A stretch of DNA of 64,000 nt from Aporrectodea caliginosa (Eukaryota; Annelida; Clitellata; Crassiclitellata; Lumbricidae). Within the stretch, counting starts at the first letter, position 1, and each line of letters begins with the position of its first letter. The notes below the pieces were generated by a model. That model was not told where the DNA came from. It saw nothing but the letters and a program-made list of their open reading frames with translations, and made no database searches. Below, one piece after another: positions 45,601 through 58,093 of this stretch. The DNA lies in the NCBI GenBank assembly GCA_020284085.1, contig JACEVL010000100.1, positions 193,501-257,500 on the forward strand, in the 5' to 3' direction. The translations under genes were made by a program, and so were the position numbers.

Positions 45601-48600
45601 CTCAAACATTAATTTAATACACATGTATATATAACAAAGAAAATTATTATTGAACGCTTATAGCAAAATTGTTGTAGCATATTCAACTAAATTTAAAAGA
45701 CTTCAGCATTAAAACGTTAAACTTTAGTTACTTTACTAGATTTGAAGTACTGATGAACATGTATGCGAAAAAGATGCACGAGTCACATGACCCACGTTTT
45801 CAACATTTACATTAACATCGTTTAACTCCTGCAATTTTCTAGCATTATTATCGTTCAGAACTACACCAACGTCGACATTAGGCTAACAGTCATATGATTC
45901 TGCTTAACACGTTTTCTGCCCGATTTATTTCCGAAGAAATCTTCAATGTTGTAGCGCCTCATTGTTATTTATTCATTTCTTTGCTGTGTAATTATAACGT
46001 TGATGCAATTCGTACATTCTGCCCTATTTGACAAAATCTCCACTCTTGATATCCCAGACCAAATGTATAACTGGCTAGTTGAATTTCATCTTGAACGCTC
46101 ACACCTCACTATATTCAAAGGTCACTCTTCATCTCTCCTCCCAATCAATGCTAGTATAGTTCAAGGCTCTGTCTAAGGACCTACGAACTTCTCCATTACT
46201 GGTTCAGACCTGCACCCTTTTCAGCCCCTTAATCTTATGTTAAAATTTGCAGATGACACTGGATCCTCTCAAGCTCATACTATTCCATCTGAACCGCATT
46301 TAATCTCTACCTGGGCTTCTGCCAATCTCTCTCTCTCTTCAACCGTCCTCGATACAAGGGTTGGTCGCATTGTAGACGATTCTTCTCCATCCTCTCCTGT
46401 CCTCGGTTTCTCGCAGCAACCTTTCCGTTGATAATTCCAACCATTCGCCCACATTGTCCATCCACCTCTTCCTTGGTTTCCCTCTTGCTCTTGCTCCCGG
46501 TACCGTTCCTTGCATAATTTCTTTCTCTAGACAATCACCTTGTTTCCTCATTATATGCCCAAAGTAAGACATCTTTCTTCTTTTGATTGATTCCAGTAAA
46601 TTCCTTTCCACTCCCGCCGTCTCTAACACCCATTCATTTGTTTTTTCTCTATCCATGATATACCCAGTATTTTTCGTATGCATTTCATTTCAAATGCTTT
46701 TATTCTCTCCTCATCCCTCTTTTTGATTGTCCAGCTCTCGCAGCCATACATCATCACTGGCCATATAAGTGTCCTCATTAATTTAATCTTTGTGTTAATT
46801 TTTATGTTATGGCTTTTCCACAGTTTCATCAGATCTACTCCTATTCCAAGTCCTCTTGCAGTTCTTATTCTTATCTCCCTGCTGCAATCCACGTCTTCTG
46901 TTATGAGTGATCCTAAGTACACGAAGGTTTCCACTTGTTCTATCATACTGTCTTGTACTTTGATGTTGCATTGATTCCCATTTAGTGCCATACACTTTGT
47001 TTTACCTATGTTGATCTCTAAGCCCTTTTTTCGCCCTTCCCTGTCCAATCGAGTCACCAGATCCTGTAGTTCCATTTCTGTGCTTGCCATTAACACTATG
47101 TCATCTGCATATCGTAGATTTGTTATCCTTCTTCCTCCAACTTGAATGCCTCCTTTATATCCTCTCAGTGCCTCTCTCATAGGCGCAACCACCCTATGGG
47201 ACCCGTGGGACGCGTCCCTCCCAACTTTCGAACAGCTTGGGACCGTCCCCCCAACTTTTGAAAATTGTGAGGTAAACAAGAGCCCAAAATGCACTCCATT
47301 TAGTATCAAATGCTCAAAATTGCGTTGGCTTCTGGGGCTCCGCCCCAGACCCCAATGGGGACCTTACGACGCTACCCCATACCCCTATAGTCGTTAGGAG
47401 CTTCTTCCCTTCCGTGATATCTCCCCTCTGTCCCATTAATGTCAATAGGGCCTATATGGTACAAGGCTCTGGCCTTGGACCTACTGATTTTGTCATAGCC
47501 ATTTCTAGCCTAAAACCTAAATATAGTGAAAACAGTCTCACTAAATATGCCGACGATAGCTACTTGCTGGTCCCTGCTTCCTGCATTGATAGCACTCTTT
47601 CTGAACTTGACCATATCTCTAAGTGGGCATCCATTAGGAATCTTAAATTAAACCATGCTAAGACCAGAGAAATGGTTGTCAAACGACCGAGGTGCAAACC
47701 TATTGCCCTTCCTCCTCTCATCCCTGGCATCGAGCGGGTCCAGGAGATGGTTATTTTGGGTGTCACCATCTCTGATGGGATTGGCTTTGGGGCACACATG
47801 GACAAAGTATGCAGCAAAGCCCGAAAATCCATGTTCGGCTACGTGTTTTGGTCGCCCATGGTCACCACGGTCAACGTCTCTTTGACGTTATTAGGGCTAC
47901 TACCTTCGCTACTTTATGCCTCCTCTGTTTGGTGGGGATTTGCCACTGTAGGGGAACGTAAACGCCTTAACGGTATTCTGAGAAAATTGACCCGTTCAGG
48001 CTTCCTCCCTGCCGATTTTCCTAGTTTTGACAAACACTGTTCTAGAGCTTCTTCTACTCTTTTCCGTTCAATTCTCTTAAACCCTTGTCACGTCCAGTTT
48101 ATTCATATAATAAAGTCACATTTTTCACAGATCTAGATGGTTTAGGTACTTTTATATCGAAATCATCGGTGAAAAATTTGAGGTAAATTAAAGCCCAAAA
48201 TGTACTCCATTTGGCATCATATGCTCAAAATTGCGTTGGCTTCTGGGGCGGAGCCCCAGACCCCGATGGGGAGCTTACGACGCTCCCCCATACCCCTAGT
48301 CGTTAGGGGCTTCTTGCCTTCGGCAATCACAGCTTCAATCACAGCTTCGCGCCTTCGGCGCTCGCAATTCCACCCCCACTCATACATTCTAGTAGGTCCC
48401 CCCCAACTTCTGGACCGTGGTTGCGCCCCTGCTCTCTCATGACCATCTCTGAAAGTATGTTGAACAATGTTGGCGAGATCACACATCCCTGTCTGACTCC
48501 CCTTTTAATTCTAAACTCACTTGACAGTATCCCCGCAATTTTTACTTTTGCCGTCTGTTTTCTATACAGTTCTGTTATCAGGTTGATAATGTGTGTTGCC

Positions 48601-51600
48601 AATAACCTTACCTTAAATAACTCTCAATCTAAAGAAATGATCATTTTCCGCCATCGACACCAATTTGACCCTCCTCATCCATTACCTAGTATTACCCGAG
48701 TTAAAACTTTGAAAATACTGGGTGTCATCCTTCAAGATAATCTCAAACTCAGAGATCTCAAACTCATATCGACCACCTCACAGCAACTTGCTCCTCCTCT
48801 TTTTATGCGATCAGAATGGCCTTTCTTCCTCATCAATCCATAATGTAACCAAAGCCACCACCGTTGCTAAACTTCTATATGCCTCCCCATCCTGGTGGAG
48901 AGGCATACCCTGGCTTTCGATAAAGAGCGCCTGGAAAAACTCCTAAAAGAGCCAAACGCCTAGGTTACCTAGAACAATCCTTTCCAACAGTCTCTGCACT
49001 TGCCAATATAGCCGATGCGAAACTCCTTTTCTCCATATTACACAACCCCAAGCATGTACTTCACCAACTCCTACCTCCACTCCGACCCCTCTCTTCTCAC
49101 CAATTAAGACCTTGAGCACACAACCATACTCTCCCACCCATAGACAACTCTCAATTTATTCCCAGATCTTTATATAAAAATATTTACTAGTTTATTCTAA
49201 AATTTTCTAATTAACTTTAATTATCCATTATCACTCATGTAAGCATTTCTGCATTTTTTTGTCAGATAGTTTTTCTCAATAAACGAATATATATATGAAC
49301 AACTGAAAAGGCATCGATGCGAAAAGGTTAGTTTCTCGAAGTAATCGACGACGCCCTATTGTATTTATTTCCACTAATTTTTGATGTAACGGCAGCAAAG
49401 ACTACATGAGCATTTCAATTTTAGAGTTTACAACATAGGCTTCTGTTGACATAAATGTTTAAATGTTGTTTAGATCTAATAATTGCAATAGTGATCCTAT
49501 GGGACAGATGTTGATGTTTGAAATGAAAAGAAGATATTAAAAATTCCAAAGAATTTTAAGCAGGTCATTAAGCAGGTCGGGAGCAAAATAAGCAGGTCAA
49601 ATGACCTGCTGCGACCTGTCGTAGCGCCGCCACTGGCTTTTAATCGCGTTAATATGCTTATAAACAATGAATTCAAGCATACAACATACACACGTGACCA
49701 ATTGCTCAGCCTGCATACACTTGTACCAGTTTTAAATCAGTACATTCGTACACACATTGACTCACTAATTACCATGCAGAGTCAGATATAGGAGACTGGC
49801 TCACTGAATCTTTTTGGGCGTCATTATCATCTAGGCTAGTCAGGCTACCACAGAACCAGTACCAGTGCTGCCCGTACAACACAGGAAGCGACTTTGATTT
49901 GTGAGCGATCGCGAGACACGAGGTACAACATAGTAATCAGACCCGCTTTGGATGTCTCAATATTCGCTCTGTTAATAACAATTAACAAGGTTGACATCTC
50001 AGAGTGCTCATGCAGGAGAAGCTCAACATGCTTGCCCTGACTAAAACTTCGCATGAGGACTAATTACATGACCTTCAAGCATCTCCACGAGATGGAACTA
50101 AACCTGTTAGAAGCTGCCAGACCAATCGATGATAAGCAGTGCCAGGGTGTTAATTTGTTAACCATGGCAGCATTGCCATCGTCGTCACACATGGTGTCAC
50201 TGTGTCTAAGATCAACCTTAGGCAGAAGGCAACATCATTTGAGTGTTGCCCTGTACCCGCGTGGGTCACAACCAATTACGCCAGAGTTCTATAATGAGCT
50301 CTCCTCACTTATGGCAGCTCTCGCCAGCATGTCTCCTGCATTCACCATCACCGGATACATTAATGTATGCCTACCTAATTAATGGAACTTAACTAACACA
50401 CACTGCCTGATTTTTTCACTGTTAGTTAAGGTTTTCTTTCTTTTCTTTATTTTATAGTGTTTGGAATCTAATTGATAATTTACTTTGTACTATGTACTAT
50501 TATTGTTAGCTTTGCTGTATCAGACTTGATGTTGCGCTGTTGTAAAGGCTTTGGCTGTGCTGTCACTAATTAAGACTTTGAAAATGATATTCTAATAGGT
50601 GTCCCTAGTTAGCGGGATCTTGATCCCTTTTGGGACTCCTCTTGCGGCCAATCTCGTTATTATATGCTGAAATGTTCTGTGCATGATTTGATTTGGCTTC
50701 AATAAAAACGTTTTGATTGATTGATTGATTGATTAATATCCATCTTCAGTAAGCGCTGGAACCAGAAGAACCAGTAGAGTATACAATGCAATACTGCTGA
50801 CATACAGTTTCCGACAGCACATAAAGTCTCCAATACGTCGACTCAGTGGCCTGCTGGACCACGTGATCATGTCTTGGTCACCGCTGTCGGGCTGTCGGAC
50901 CACACACTAGTTAAAAAATTTAACAGTATGACACTACCAGCTCTAGCTTATGTAGGTGCACGTGGCAGCATTTTGGCACTGCTGCCTTCTTGGCTGAACT
51001 CTCAGAGTCCAAGCTCTGTGCCATCACTGACCTGGCGACTGCAGACGATCTTGCAAATACCTTCGACTCAGTAATCAGTGGCCTTCTTGATAAGCATGCT
51101 CCTTGTTTCAGAGCTCACTGTCTGACAGCATTCTCATCAGCCTTGGTTTGACAACGAATGCTAAGCGGACAGCTCAACGTCTGGCCGCTCTCAGAATGAC
51201 TCTGCTAGTGCCAGCCTGGCGCACAGCTAAGAAGGCCTCCGAAAACTGGAAGTCGAAAATCACATCGGTGGGTACAAATCATTCATTCATTCATTCATTA
51301 AAAAAAATTATATAGCGCCCCTTCAAGATTCCTACTCAGAGGCACTCCCTGCGCCTTTCTAAATGATTTTGGAATCCAGAGAGTCAGTCGAAAATGAACA
51401 CAGCTTGAATAACAGATGAGTAAAAGAGTCACCAATGGCATGGTCCCGCAAATACGAAGAGCCCAGTCAACAGATTCTCATCCAGAGCTGATGGTTGGCA
51501 CGTTACTCGAAGTTCATGGTTGTAGTAGCGTCGAAGAAGAGAAATGACGACAGACGACGAGGGTCGGAACACAGGCACCTCGACACCATGGCAGTTCCTC

Positions 51601-54600
51601 TCAGACGGTAGAAGACGTTGCATTCCAGCATCCCTCTAGCACTGAAGAGGACGACATTCTTAGTAGCCGGCAAATGGTAAATAGTGTCGCCGATGTAGAA
51701 CGGTGGGTGCCATAACCAAAGACTTTGTTGCACAGGTAACAACCTGAAACCCCTCTGTGGGCGAAACCATTCTGTCAGTCAGTGATGAGCTCACAGCTTC
51801 GATGGTAAGCGTCCGAAAATCGTCCAAAACACACCAGAAACAGCGACGAAAGAGAGAGGTATCTCCACGGACGCATACTAGGCAATTTTGAAAATTGATT
51901 AACAAAATTAGTCAAGCAAAAAACGAGATCGACCAATAGAGCAGAGGTAACTATGACAACCTGAAGCAGGACAAAAAATGATGACAAATTACTGTCTGCA
52001 TATTTATTTACACATTTATTTGCACATATTTGCCTTTTCTGTTGCTGGCCCTGCAATCTGGAATGGGCTCCCTGTGGTGCTACGCCTAATGCCTAGAGCC
52101 CTTTGCAGCCACGTTCTACTCTAACCTCAAGACTGTTCTCTTTAACCAGGGTTGGATTGGGAGCACTCCTGAGTAGATAACCTTGAAGGATCTTAGGTTC
52201 TCCTCGTTAGGACGAGCAGGGTGGCTTTGGTCACATAAGATGCAGACAGCTGCATGGATGTTCCCATCTGCTAAATTCTGCATAATGGTTGCATCGAAGG
52301 CATTTTAGCTGTCCAGTGAAATGCAGTGACCAACTTCTGAAGGGTCCAAAACCTGGTAGGATCTAGTGTACTAAGACTGCTGCAAATGTTCTGCAGGACC
52401 TCCAAGCCTGCAAGCAGGCTTAAGATGTCCCTTTAGCAATATGTTTAAGGAAAGGCCATCAGTCTCCACATGTGCAATCAAGTCCAGAGGGCAAGAATAC
52501 GTGTGAAGCTGTGATCTATGTGCATCTGCATCCTCATGGCCACCTGAGCTTTGCATATTCCCAGTGGATGTTGAGCGCATTAAGGGCCTTCGTGCCATGG
52601 CATTAGCCAAAGTTGTTGGGCGCAGTCAACGGGAAGTTTAGAGCCAGGACACGGTTTGTTACACGGTCCATGAAAATGTATGGGTCTGTCATCCAAGTGT
52701 CAGACTTGTAGCTAAACAGTGCTTTCAAACACCATCATCCAGAGACGCGTTTACAGAAAACGGGGCCCTAGGCGCAAACATTTTTGGGGCCCTTCTGAAC
52801 TTCGAAGTCTGAAACTCTGGTGGTGTTTAGCCTATCATGTGCAAAAACCTACGAAGTTGAACTTCAAGCCGTTTGTGTTACACACGACGTTTAAGGTGCC
52901 AACAATGAATTTTTCTCGTCCTCTCAATATGAAGTCATTCTTGGCAGTTTTGTCAAAAAACAAAGTACGTTTTCTTTGACGTTTTCTGCGGCTGTTCGTC
53001 TTCATGTGCAATGTCATAATCGCTTTCAATTCCAAGTTACAGTTTTGACTCCGTTTCTATTTTGGGGAAATTTTTTCAAACGTTTTGAGCAAAATTGCTA
53101 AATAATTAAAGAATTAAATAATTCAAATTCGACAAACATAGTCTTTGATCCTGCAGAAATTAACTAATTCCATAATATTGTCATTAATTCCATAATATTG
53201 TCTTTCGTTTTGCAGCTCCAGAATATTAGCAACGTTTCATTGCGTCAGATGGTAATCAATATTTAATACTACTAAAATTTCGATTACTATTACTTACTGG
53301 TTATCAATACTAATAAAAGTTTTAAACACTATAAAATGACGGAATTATCAGACTAAAGGTTTCCACACGTAGGCCTAAACTACAGCAGACGTCGGTTTCT
53401 GCTTGTTGCTAATAAGTTTTATGTTATTTTACACAAAAATTAATTAGCCCAATTACTGCCCATATGAACAAAGCAATTACAAATTAGACAAAATATACTT
53501 TTACAATTATAATAATAATTACTTTTATAAAATTATGTGAATGCCAAGCTGTAAATTTAAATAATAGCAAACAATATATACTCCTGCATAGCTAGATTTC
53601 AATGGCATTGAAACAGAATGACCACATCGAAACTTAAAATGTCCAAATATCGGAATTTAAAGTAAATTTTGAGTTGAAATAAAGTTGGGTTGAGATCTAT
53701 AGAAATTCAAATGAAACGTTCGTTAAAAATTTCGTAAAAGTGTTATTTTTAATCCGATGACCTATAAATTCAAATATTTTTTCATTCGTTGACCTAGGGT
53801 CCCTCCAAGATTTGGGGGCATATATCTAGTCGCGTTGACCTAGGCGGCGTAATAATGTTTTGTAAATTTTATCGCGCCTAATGCGCCTACTGGTAAACGC
53901 GCCTCTGCCATCATCTACAAGTTGGTGAATTAAGTGATTACTCGATTGCAAGGAGCAATGTTTGAAAGAGTGGTGAGTGGTTTGACGATCAGTTGGATAG
54001 GTGAGTGAGCCAATTAATTAGAGGATTTATGTATTAATGAGAAACTTCTGTTTATTAGACACAACAGTACTAACTTGTGTAATTTCTGTGAATTCGAATG
54101 TAAGCAGGATAGTTTGGATTTTCGTGGTGCACACGATAGCTTTTCACTACAAGTGAACAGTCTTCTGTTTGAGGTCCAGTAGAAATTATCTCATCACGGT
54201 CAATTACTCTTCCTAAACCAAACTGAACTGCACCTTCAGAGGAAATTTTTACCCAGAAAAACTTGAACATCCCAGTCACAAGCTGATAACTTTCGACTGC
54301 TTCAAGCAAGATGCAAGAACTCTGTGTAGTGTGGTTGCATTTCCTAAAAAAAGATAAATTTTTTTGTAAAAACGCAACAAGTGACATTATTGTTCTAGAT
54401 TATAGCAGTTATGAAACATAGATTTTGCCTAGTAACGTCAGCTGTCTGTTACGACTAGTAAATGTATTTGAACATCATACGAGACAAAAAGTTCTTATTG
54501 TCTTTGGCCAGAAGGGCGAGTGGATGGGGTCTAGAGCGTAGGTTGTATTGGCTCTACTGCCGAACCGAGCATAGATGTCGGAGGACGTTTCGGGTCGCTG

Positions 54601-57600
54601 ATTATTGCCCTGAACAGCACGTCGGCTGCTTCGCTGACTATAGAGTCTGCTGTCGGGGCCGTCTGGAAGAAGTAACCCAGCCCTCTTCAGTCTTCACCCT
54701 CTGGATTAACTTCTCCATTCAATCGCGCTCCCCTCCGTTCATGAAACCCCACAAGGCCGGGGACGCATACATCATCCGGGTCACCATTGTGGCACGCGCC
54801 ACCTCGAATAGGGCCTGTCTAGGCATACCACGGGCACATAGAATTTGCAAGGCATACAATGAGGAGGAACAGCAACCCAGGATCCGGTCTACATGGTCCG
54901 TTACTGTTAGTTTTCCTCCTATATTGATTCCTAAGATCTATGTTAATTGAGCTCTCTTTACTCCCGTAACCGATGGCTGCTCAGCGAGGGAAGGCATCAT
55001 TTGGCGCACCACAGGTCTTAATCGAGTTTATGTGCAAGTTTTTGCTTGCTGCCCAGTCTGAGATATGCTTTAACTCATTCTGTGCGCATCGATGTTGCGC
55101 GATCCAATTAGCAAATATGAATCGTCCACATATTTAAAAAAGTCAATTCTTGCTGTGCACCGGATTCAGATCAGATGTGTCGATGACAAATTTAGCTGGG
55201 CCGATGTTGCGCGATCCAATTAGCAAATATGAATCGTCCACATATTTAAAAAAGTCAATTCTTGCTGTGCACCGGATTCAGATCAGATGTGTCGATGACA
55301 AATTTAGCTGGGCCGACTCCGGAGCCCTGGACCACACTAGTGCTAATGACCACGACTGAGGATGTCTTACCTTCAAATTTCGTCACATGCTTTCTGTCCT
55401 CCAGGTAGTTAATAAACCAACTGAATATATTGTCAGGCATTTCGAGCTTGGTTACGGCTGAATGTCGGATGGAGTCAAAAGCTTTTGAGTAATCAAGCGA
55501 TATTACCACGACATATTCATTTGTGCTGAGCAGCTCTGTGATGTTGTGAAGGATGGATACCAATGCCGCCGTGGTTAATCCAGTTGGTCAAAAGGCGTAC
55601 TGGTCATCCATTGACAGTGGCTGCGGCATCATGTCGAAAATGGGGTAGAGATATGCATGTACCAGTATCTTCTCCACCATAGAATAGGAAGTGCTCACTG
55701 ATATCGGTCGAAAGTCAGCAGTTGAACTCGGGACAGTGACTTTTGACTGCTGGCGAATGATTGCAGTCTTCCATTGTGATGGGACATGTATCTCAGCATC
55801 AGGGTGACTCCAAACCACAGGCAAAGATGGGATGCTGGCATATGTACCCATCTATGTGCTAGTGAGTCCAGCTTGCCTCAAACTTTCACCAGAAAGTTCA
55901 GCTTGCAGTATTCAAGTAGCAGCTTCTAAGTACCTCATGAAGGTGCTCCCAACAGGCTAAAATGATGTTAGGGTTAGTTAGGAATGACGGTTCATACACA
56001 CATCAATGAGGTTCAAACAGCTGTTATATTTTTACTTTCGCATGCTCTTACATATATGTGACCCCATACTATGCTTTGGCATTTTCAAATTTAAGATGTA
56101 CTAAATGTACACATGATCCACAACATCAGTCAGCAGTCAATGCCAAAGCAGACAAGTTCAGGTTGAATGTAGACGAGATGTTACATTGGGTATGCATGCT
56201 TGAAGTATTCTACCATTTTTTGATGCACTAAATCAATAAAGCACTGTGATTGCATAACTGCAAATTGTGAGCAAAATAACTCATGTTGCAAATCTGACAA
56301 TCTCTTGGAGTTTTAACAATACTGGTCCAATAATCTTGTAAATAAAACAAACTCTTCTTCCGTTAATGTTCCAACTTTTTAGGCATCTTGAAATGTGCTT
56401 CAATCAAACAAGTTCCTTTGCATTTTCCATGAAATACTCACGATGCAAAACTGCAAATTGGAGCCTAAATTAATTGTTGATCCAATGGGCAGGGTCAGAG
56501 CCTTTTGGTGCCTAAATTCATAGTTAATCCAATGGGCAATGAGGCTTACACAAGATTCTGTCATATTTTCAGAAGTCCATGATTCAGTTGTAAAAGAAAT
56601 TTTGTAGGATTTATAAAACTTTGTTGCACGTTATTTTCTCTTATCCTACACCGTTTAATAACTTTTTCAGAAACATATTTCCTATGAGGCATTTTCTATC
56701 TAGGTTCTACAAAGGACATAAATTTTTTGAACCCTCAATCTTCAATGATGGAAATAGGCTGTATATCTACAGATATCATTTCACCAATGACCTCCAGTAC
56801 GCTACACTCTTCTTTCTTCGATATAAACTCACTCAAAGGTTGCTGAGCCTTCATTTTTTGCAACTGGCCTTTCCACTAGAGATGCAGTGATTCAGTGCAT
56901 TACATTCATTCACATGCTTCTATTTCAAATGATTATCATTGATTTAGAGCTGTTGTCATGAAACTTTTTGAATGACCAGTTCCACGTGAAGTCATCGTCC
57001 ATTAGCCTACTGTAGAATATTTCGACACTTGACTTTGCACATGTCTAAACACTTTAAAGGCTAAAAAAGTTGAATTTAATGAAAATATAACAAGTTACAG
57101 ATCATGAGTATTTAACCAGAGGTTAAAGAAGAGTTTAGACATGCAAAAAAGCACTTACAGAAGCATAAATTTTATAGTGCATTTTTATTATTATATGCTA
57201 TATTTCATGTAGAGCATTTATTATTCGTATTTGGATTAAAAATTATTCTGCTGAATATGAACAAATTATTTGTAGCACTACTCAGGTTCAAAGCAAATCA
57301 AATACGATTACTTGGTACAGATCTATTATACATATGAATATATCAACTTTGTGAACTTTTCCCATATGAAAATTGCATCAATTGTGAGCATCGACCAGGA
57401 AATTATAGTTTACTTTCCTCATGGGCTATTTGGTGAATGTATCTGATGCAAAAGAATCACAGCTGGAACTGATAGTTTGATAAAGCAACAGTATTGTACC
57501 CTACCTGATTTCTGTTCGACTGGAACCATCTACACATAGATGTATAGCAATGTCCACATTTACTGAGGCGTTTGGACTTTCATAACAGGAAGATTCAAAA

Positions 57601-58027
57601 ATCAGTCGAATTTCATGGCACTGAATGCTTGAACTCTTTGCAAACAACTCAAAGACAAGCTGAAAGACTTGGACATTCAATCCAAGAACGGAGATTGAGG
57701 CGTTTTCGAGTTCAAACGACGAATTCAATCGTGCCACGACTAAAATACAATGAGATTTTTTCATGAGTTGGTCATTTGTTCATGAGTTGGTCAACTCCAA
57801 CACTGTAATTAAAGATCAGACTGTGTGGGACTAATGCCTTTTGTATTGCCATTGCCACAGCTGAACATCACACTCTTCACACAACCTCTGTAATTTTTAT
57901 GCTGCAATTTGTTCCACACAGCTAGATAGTGTCAAGATCCTTGGAATCATCCTACCTGTAGGTCAACCCAGATTAAAGACACTGTCAACATGTATGGAAA
58001 CTGCAGCACCCCAAAGAGGGGCATGCC

Positions 58028-58093
<66 letters not shown>

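Larger units (their letters stand above)
46325..48596 (-). mobile_element. RTE-like LINE, 5'-truncated, split by a hAT
   Basis: On the minus strand, 48602-48432 encodes ATHIINLITELYRKQTAKVK, RIKRGVRQGCVISPTLFNIL and EMVMR. The frame resumes at about 47179 with ALRGYKGGIQVGGRRITNLR, YADDIVLMAS and YGCESWTIKKRDEERIKAFE, then with a frameshift YFGHIMRKQGD and GKPRKRWMDNVGEW. The motif order matches the RTE-like copy at 40.8-42.2 kb. Confidence 0.85.
46015..49200 (+). mobile_element. non-LTR retrotransposon (family B), split by later insertions
   Basis: The left part (46015-46324) reads ALFDKISTLDIPDQMYNWLV, SIVQGSV, MLKFADDTGSSQAH and STWASAN. The right part (48603-49200) continues LTLNNSQSKEMIIFRHRHQF, VKTLKILGVILQDNLKL, then frameshifted remnants to the 3' end. 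The split falls inside the S-T-W-A-S-A-N-N-L-T-L motif, and TGCCAAT occurs at both sides of the break. Confidence 0.82.
43904..49635. mobile_element. hAT-type element (outermost layer of a five-level nest)
   Basis: The left end CAGTGGCAGCACCAGCTATG and the right end GTAGCGCCGCCACTG form a diverged inverted repeat with shared GCAGGTCG motifs nearby. The 8-bp sequence GCTTTTAA flanks both (43896-43903 and 49636-49643). All 5.7 kb between is mostly other elements inserted later; what remains of the hAT itself appears non-coding. Confidence 0.8.

Noticed and set aside
54462..54950. Plus-strand open frame of 162 codons
   Set aside because: It is antisense to a clear LINE reverse-transcriptase C-terminus on the minus strand.
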